From NCBI GenBank assembly GCA_002432085.1, contig DJFN01000233.1, forward strand, positions 1 through 7,557: a stretch of 7,557 bases of DNA. The letters run 5' to 3'. This document shows, one piece after another, positions 4,898 to 7,557 of the stretch (the first letter of the stretch is position 1; each line of letters begins with the position of its first letter). A program made the translations under genes and the position numbers. The notes under the pieces were generated by a model. That model made no database searches and had not been told where the DNA came from. It worked only from the letters and a program-made list of their open reading frames with translations. The stretch comes from Flavobacteriales bacterium UBA5871. GTDB lineage: Bacteria; Bacteroidota; Bacteroidia; Flavobacteriales_D; Crocinitomicaceae.

Positions 4898-7243
4898 ATG
4901 AAAAAATACACTTTACCAGTGGCATTCATGGGCTTGCTATGCTCAGGCCTCAATGCACAGGAGCTCTCCAAAGTTCCGGCTCCAAAGGAAGCTTACACAG
5001 CTTCGGCGAAAAACATCACATTGAAAAACCAGCTAAAAGTGCAGGAAAGCTATCAGTCGCTTTCGAGCGTTTACCTGCTGGATTTTGCCAACGCCGTGCC
5101 GAAAAGCATCCAGCCGAACATCACCACTACCACCGACAAGGCCGTTAGCGACGCCGGCTACGTCTATTACAACAACACCGCAACGATCAACACACTGCTT
5201 TCGTTGCAACCCGAAGTACTCACCGTACAACTGCCGTTCAAAGGTGAGATGCTCACAGCCGATCTTGTAAAAGCAGACCTGTTCGGCGACAATTTCCAGA
5301 TCTCCTCCAACATTCCAGCCAACGCTGAAGGCGTGAAAACCGGGGTTTACTACCAGGGAACGCTACGTGGGAAAAACGCCATCGTATCCTTCAGCTTTTT
5401 TGAGAACGAATTCTCGGCTTTGATCATTACAGACGAAGTGGAGAACAGCATAATCGAAGCGGGATTCATGCGAACGGACGACAACACGAACGGTACGCAT
5501 ATCGTGTATTCGGACGACGATCTGAAAATCAGCTTCAACCAGCCTTGTATGGCCGAGCAGACCGCTCAGTACCAGGAAGCGATGGAGCAGCTTCAGAATG
5601 AAGAACCGGCTTCCGAGCAGGAGAAAGTAGCGCTGAAGTGCGTGACGTATTTCTGGGAAACGCAGTACAATATGTATCAGTATTTCGGAAGCACGCAAAG
5701 TGTGACAAATTACATGACGACATTGTTCAATAACTTCCAGATCATTTACAACAACGAAAGCATCGGCTCACAGCTCAATCAGCTATACGTGTGGTCGACG
5801 CAGGATTCGTACAACAACGATCTGGATGCTTTTTCGGGCGGTCGTACGGGCTTCAACGCCAATCTTGCAACCTTGTTCTCCAGAACAGGTGGCGGTGGTG
5901 TTGCCTGGCTCAATACGCTTTGCCAGAGCGGCGATTATTACCGCCACGGCTTCTGCGGTGGAATGGGCGGCACTATTCCTGCTTTCCCGAATTACAGCTG
6001 GCCGCTGAACGTAACGGCACACGAAGTGGGACACAACCTGGGCTCACCGCACACGCATGCCTGCAGCTGGGTTGGAGGAGCGATCGACGGCTGTGGTCCG
6101 CAGGCCGGCTACAGCGAAGGCTGTACAGGTCCTATCCCGTCATCGACAGTCGGTGGAACAGTCATGAGCTACTGTCATTTGACCAGCAGCGGCATCAAAC
6201 TGACAAACGGTTTTGGTCCGCAGCCTGGCGACGTGATCCGTTCACGCGTAAACAGCTGTATCACCCTTACTTGTGAGACAGATCCGGGAACACCTCCGTG
6301 CGTTTCCGCATTCGAGCCAAACGAAACACAATCTGCAGCAACAGCCGTTACTTCCGGCGCTACGAACTCGGCAGCGATCTCCACTTCGTCGGATGTCGAT
6401 TATTACCGCATCACAACGACGCAGACAACCAACAACGTGTTCAACCTCGTTGGTCCTTCCGGCGTGGATTACGACATGACCATTTACAACAGCTCCGGCA
6501 CAGTGATCGGATCGGGAACCAGCGGCAGCGCAACGGAAACTGTTACCCTGAACAACCAGGCAGCCGGAACGTATTACATTCGGATCTTCGGCTACAACGG
6601 GGCGAACAGCACCACTTGCTACACGATCAAAGCAACAGCTACGGCAACAGGTTCTTCTTGCGGAACGGCGTTCGAGCCGAACGAAACACGCACGGCTGCT
6701 GCAACGATCACTTATGGTGTAACCAACTCGGCTGCGATCACTACATCTTCCGACAACGATTATTTCAAAGTCACCACGACAACAACCTCGAACAATACAT
6801 ACAGCCTTGTCGGTCCTTCCGGCGTGGATTATGACCTTACGATCTACAACAGCTCCGGCACGGTGATCGGATCGGGCGTAAGCTCCACGGCAACCGAGAC
6901 AGTGACGATCAACGGTCAGGCCGCAGGAACCTATTATATCCGCGTATTCGGCTACAATGGTGCCAATAGTCAGAGCTGCTACACCATTCGTGCAGGAGCA
7001 TCCGGTGCCGCGCCGGCTTCCATGCCGAACAGCGACGACAACAGTCTGTTGCCGTATCCGAACCCGACAAACGACAAGCTATATCTGGGAGGTACATATA
7101 GCGGTAAGCTGATGAACCAGCTTGGCCAGACCGTTCAGGTATTCACCGATGCTGCCATGCTGAACCTTTCCGAGCTGCAGGCAGGCGTATACCTGTTGCA
7201 GGTAGAAGGCTCACAGGAAGTTTATCGTGTGATCAAAGAATAA
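4898..7243 (+). CDS. Secreted M12-type metzincin metalloprotease with two PPC domains and T9SS sorting domain
   Basis: A 781-residue extracellular zinc protease. Residues 1-20 are a signal peptide, probably cut in LNA/QE. Residues 21 to about 240 look like a propeptide or N-terminal domain. The catalytic domain spans roughly 245-457 and carries [11 protein letters not shown]: zinc ligands H375, H379 and H385, general base E376 and the conserved G382. The Met-turn is VMSYC at M423. HExxHxxGxxH plus Met-turn defines metzincins; the surrounding sequence is reprolysin-like (MEROPS M12B-type). Two tandem PPC (bacterial pre-peptidase C-terminal) domains follow, about 468-582 and 588-702, each from C-x-x-AFEPNET to CYTI. 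Residues 717-781 ([14 protein letters not shown] through [12 protein letters not shown] to the end) are a type A T9SS C-terminal sorting domain, so the protein should cross the outer membrane and be released or surface-attached in a gliding/T9SS-type bacterium. No Shine-Dalgarno sequence precedes the ATG, as is usual in Bacteroidota. A strong terminator follows and it appears monocistronic. A nutrient-acquisition role is inferred. Confidence 0.93.
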   Translation: MKKYTLPVAFMGLLCSGLNAQELSKVPAPKEAYTASAKNITLKNQLKVQESYQSLSSVYLLDFANAVPKSIQPNITTTTDKAVSDAGYVYYNNTATINTLLSLQPEVLTVQLPFKGEMLTADLVKADLFGDNFQISSNIPANAEGVKTGVYYQGTLRGKNAIVSFSFFENEFSALIITDEVENSIIEAGFMRTDDNTNGTHIVYSDDDLKISFNQPCMAEQTAQYQEAMEQLQNEEPASEQEKVALKCVTYFWETQYNMYQYFGSTQSVTNYMTTLFNNFQIIYNNESIGSQLNQLYVWSTQDSYNNDLDAFSGGRTGFNANLATLFSRTGGGGVAWLNTLCQSGDYYRHGFCGGMGGTIPAFPNYSWPLNVTAHEVGHNLGSPHTHACSWVGGAIDGCGPQAGYSEGCTGPIPSSTVGGTVMSYCHLTSSGIKLTNGFGPQPGDVIRSRVNSCITLTCETDPGTPPCVSAFEPNETQSAATAVTSGATNSAAISTSSDVDYYRITTTQTTNNVFNLVGPSGVDYDMTIYNSSGTVIGSGTSGSATETVTLNNQAAGTYYIRIFGYNGANSTTCYTIKATATATGSSCGTAFEPNETRTAAATITYGVTNSAAITTSSDNDYFKVTTTTTSNNTYSLVGPSGVDYDLTIYNSSGTVIGSGVSSTATETVTINGQAAGTYYIRVFGYNGANSQSCYTIRAGASGAAPASMPNSDDNSLLPYPNPTNDKLYLGGTYSGKLMNQLGQTVQVFTDAAMLNLSELQAGVYLLQVEGSQEVYRVIKE
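6299..7018 (+). repeat. Tandem 360-bp repeat encoding two PPC domains
   Basis: Two in-frame units of exactly 120 codons, 6299-6658 and 6659-7018. Equivalent cysteines are C468/C588 at the start and C574/C694 near the end. Long stretches match in both units, for example [30 protein letters not shown] and FGYNGAN, and the DNA for GPSGVDY and SSGTVIGSG is nearly identical. This points to a fairly recent internal duplication. The repeat is also a possible site of assembly collapse or unequal recombination. Confidence 0.9.
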
Positions 7244-7265
7244 AATAGCGTCACCACTTTCACTG

Positions 7266-7305
7266 AGAACGCCCTTCGTTATGCAACGGAGGGCGTTCTT
7301 TATTT
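7266..7305 (+). terminator. Strong intrinsic terminator after the protease gene
   Basis: AGAACGCCCTTCGTT (7266-7280) pairs with AACGGAGGGCGTTCT (7285-7299) over 15 bp with one T-G wobble, around the 4-base loop ATGC. The downstream tract TTTATTT (7299-7305) is interrupted by one A. It lies 22 bases after the protease stop and isolates the protease from valS. An A-rich tract does not precede the stem, so it reads mainly as a plus-strand terminator. Confidence 0.9.
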
Positions 7306-7332
7306 CCGGAACGATTGAACACAGGATACTCC

Positions 7333-7362
7333 TTTACCCAAAACGGATTTTCGTTACCTTTG
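7333..7362 (+). promoter_or_regulatory. Putative Bacteroidota-type promoter for valS
   Basis: TACCTTTG at 7355-7362 is a perfect match to the Bacteroidota -7 consensus TAnnTTTG. TTTA at 7333-7336 is a three-of-four match to the -33 element TTTG, with 18 bases between the two. Transcription would start around 7368-7372, leaving a leader of about 20 bases before the ATG at 7389. The site lies just after the protease terminator, as expected for a new transcription unit. Confidence 0.65.
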
Positions 7363-7388
7363 CTGCCTTAATAATCACAATAAACAAC

Positions 7389-7557
7389 ATGGAAATTCCA
7401 AAAACGTACGAGCCCCGTTCTGCTGAAGAACGTTGGTATGGCCACTGGATGGCAAAGGGTTACTTTCATTCCGAACCGGATGATCGCGAGCCGTTTACCG
7501 TCGTCATTCCGCCACCCAACGTAACGGGCGTCTTGCACATGGGACACATGTTGAACA
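7389..7557 (+). CDS. valS: Valyl-tRNA synthetase, N-terminal fragment (cut by window end)
   Basis: The first 56 codons of a class I aminoacyl-tRNA synthetase that charges tRNA-Val with valine in the cytoplasm. The start MEIPKTYEP and the segment W-x-x-W are typical, and [21 protein letters not shown] (split here as residues 36-56) contains the PPPN-TG-LH-GH block that distinguishes ValS. The ATP-binding HIGH motif is H50-M51-G52-H53. The full protein would be close to 880 residues, so the editing domain, the KMSKS loop and the C-terminal coiled coil lie outside the window. The sequence style agrees with Bacteroidota. It has its own promoter candidate and no Shine-Dalgarno sequence. Identification from so short a stretch is secure because the motif block is highly diagnostic. 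Confidence 0.95.
   Translation, partial: MEIPKTYEPRSAEERWYGHWMAKGYFHSEPDDREPFTVVIPPPNVTGVLHMGHMLN

Noticed and set aside
6298..6834. Off-frame open reading frame within the PPC repeat region
   Set aside because: It is a shadow of the protease gene; the repeat keeps the second frame open in both units.
1..7557. CRISPR array, tRNA, rRNA, transposase or phage genes
   Set aside because: I looked on both strands and saw no regularly spaced repeats, no cloverleaf-like segment and no transposase, integrase or phage motif.

Overview
The window is a mosaic of at least two, probably three, source genomes. Bases 1 to about 1440 are extremely GC-rich (a hand count of the 60-base line at 1201 gives about 80% G+C). 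From about 1440 to the end the DNA is near-balanced (43% in the line at 1861) with Bacteroidota hallmarks: a type IX secretion sorting domain, no obvious Shine-Dalgarno sequences, a TAnnTTTG-type promoter and Bacteroidota-like Tex and ValS. The change falls inside one open reading frame, at the conserved DPKS-GVGQYQH segment of the RNA-binding protein Tex. A second break near 485-496 joins an antisense fragment of a MutL/GlmL-family gene to the middle of Tex. I read both breaks as assembly or library chimeras, not as a real fusion gene.

Layout: 2-496 (minus) is the interior of a glutamate-mutase-associated MutL gene, actinobacterial in character. 485-1440 (plus) is a high-GC Tex segment resembling Myxococcota/deltaproteobacterial Tex. 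1436-2215 (plus) is the Bacteroidota Tex C-terminus (HhH and S1 domains). Then come three tandem, same-strand, diverging paralogues of a small exported lipocalin-like protein (2308-2799, 2887-3372, 3463-3942), with a clear terminator between the second and third. A convergent gene (3984-4679, minus) encodes a membrane-anchored DUF2459/TIGR02117 protein. An AT-rich divergent intergenic region with repeated AATGTT half-sites precedes a large secreted metzincin protease (4898-7243) with two PPC domains and a C-terminal T9SS sorting signal. A strong terminator and a good Bacteroidota promoter follow, and the window ends in the first 56 codons of valyl-tRNA synthetase.

The Bacteroidota part looks like ordinary chromosome: housekeeping genes (tex, valS) flanking envelope and secreted proteins. 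I found no mobile element, CRISPR array, RNA gene or defence system, and no convincing new multi-gene system. The lipocalin-like paralogue array is the most interesting biological feature; the chimeric tex is the most important thing to know before using this sequence.
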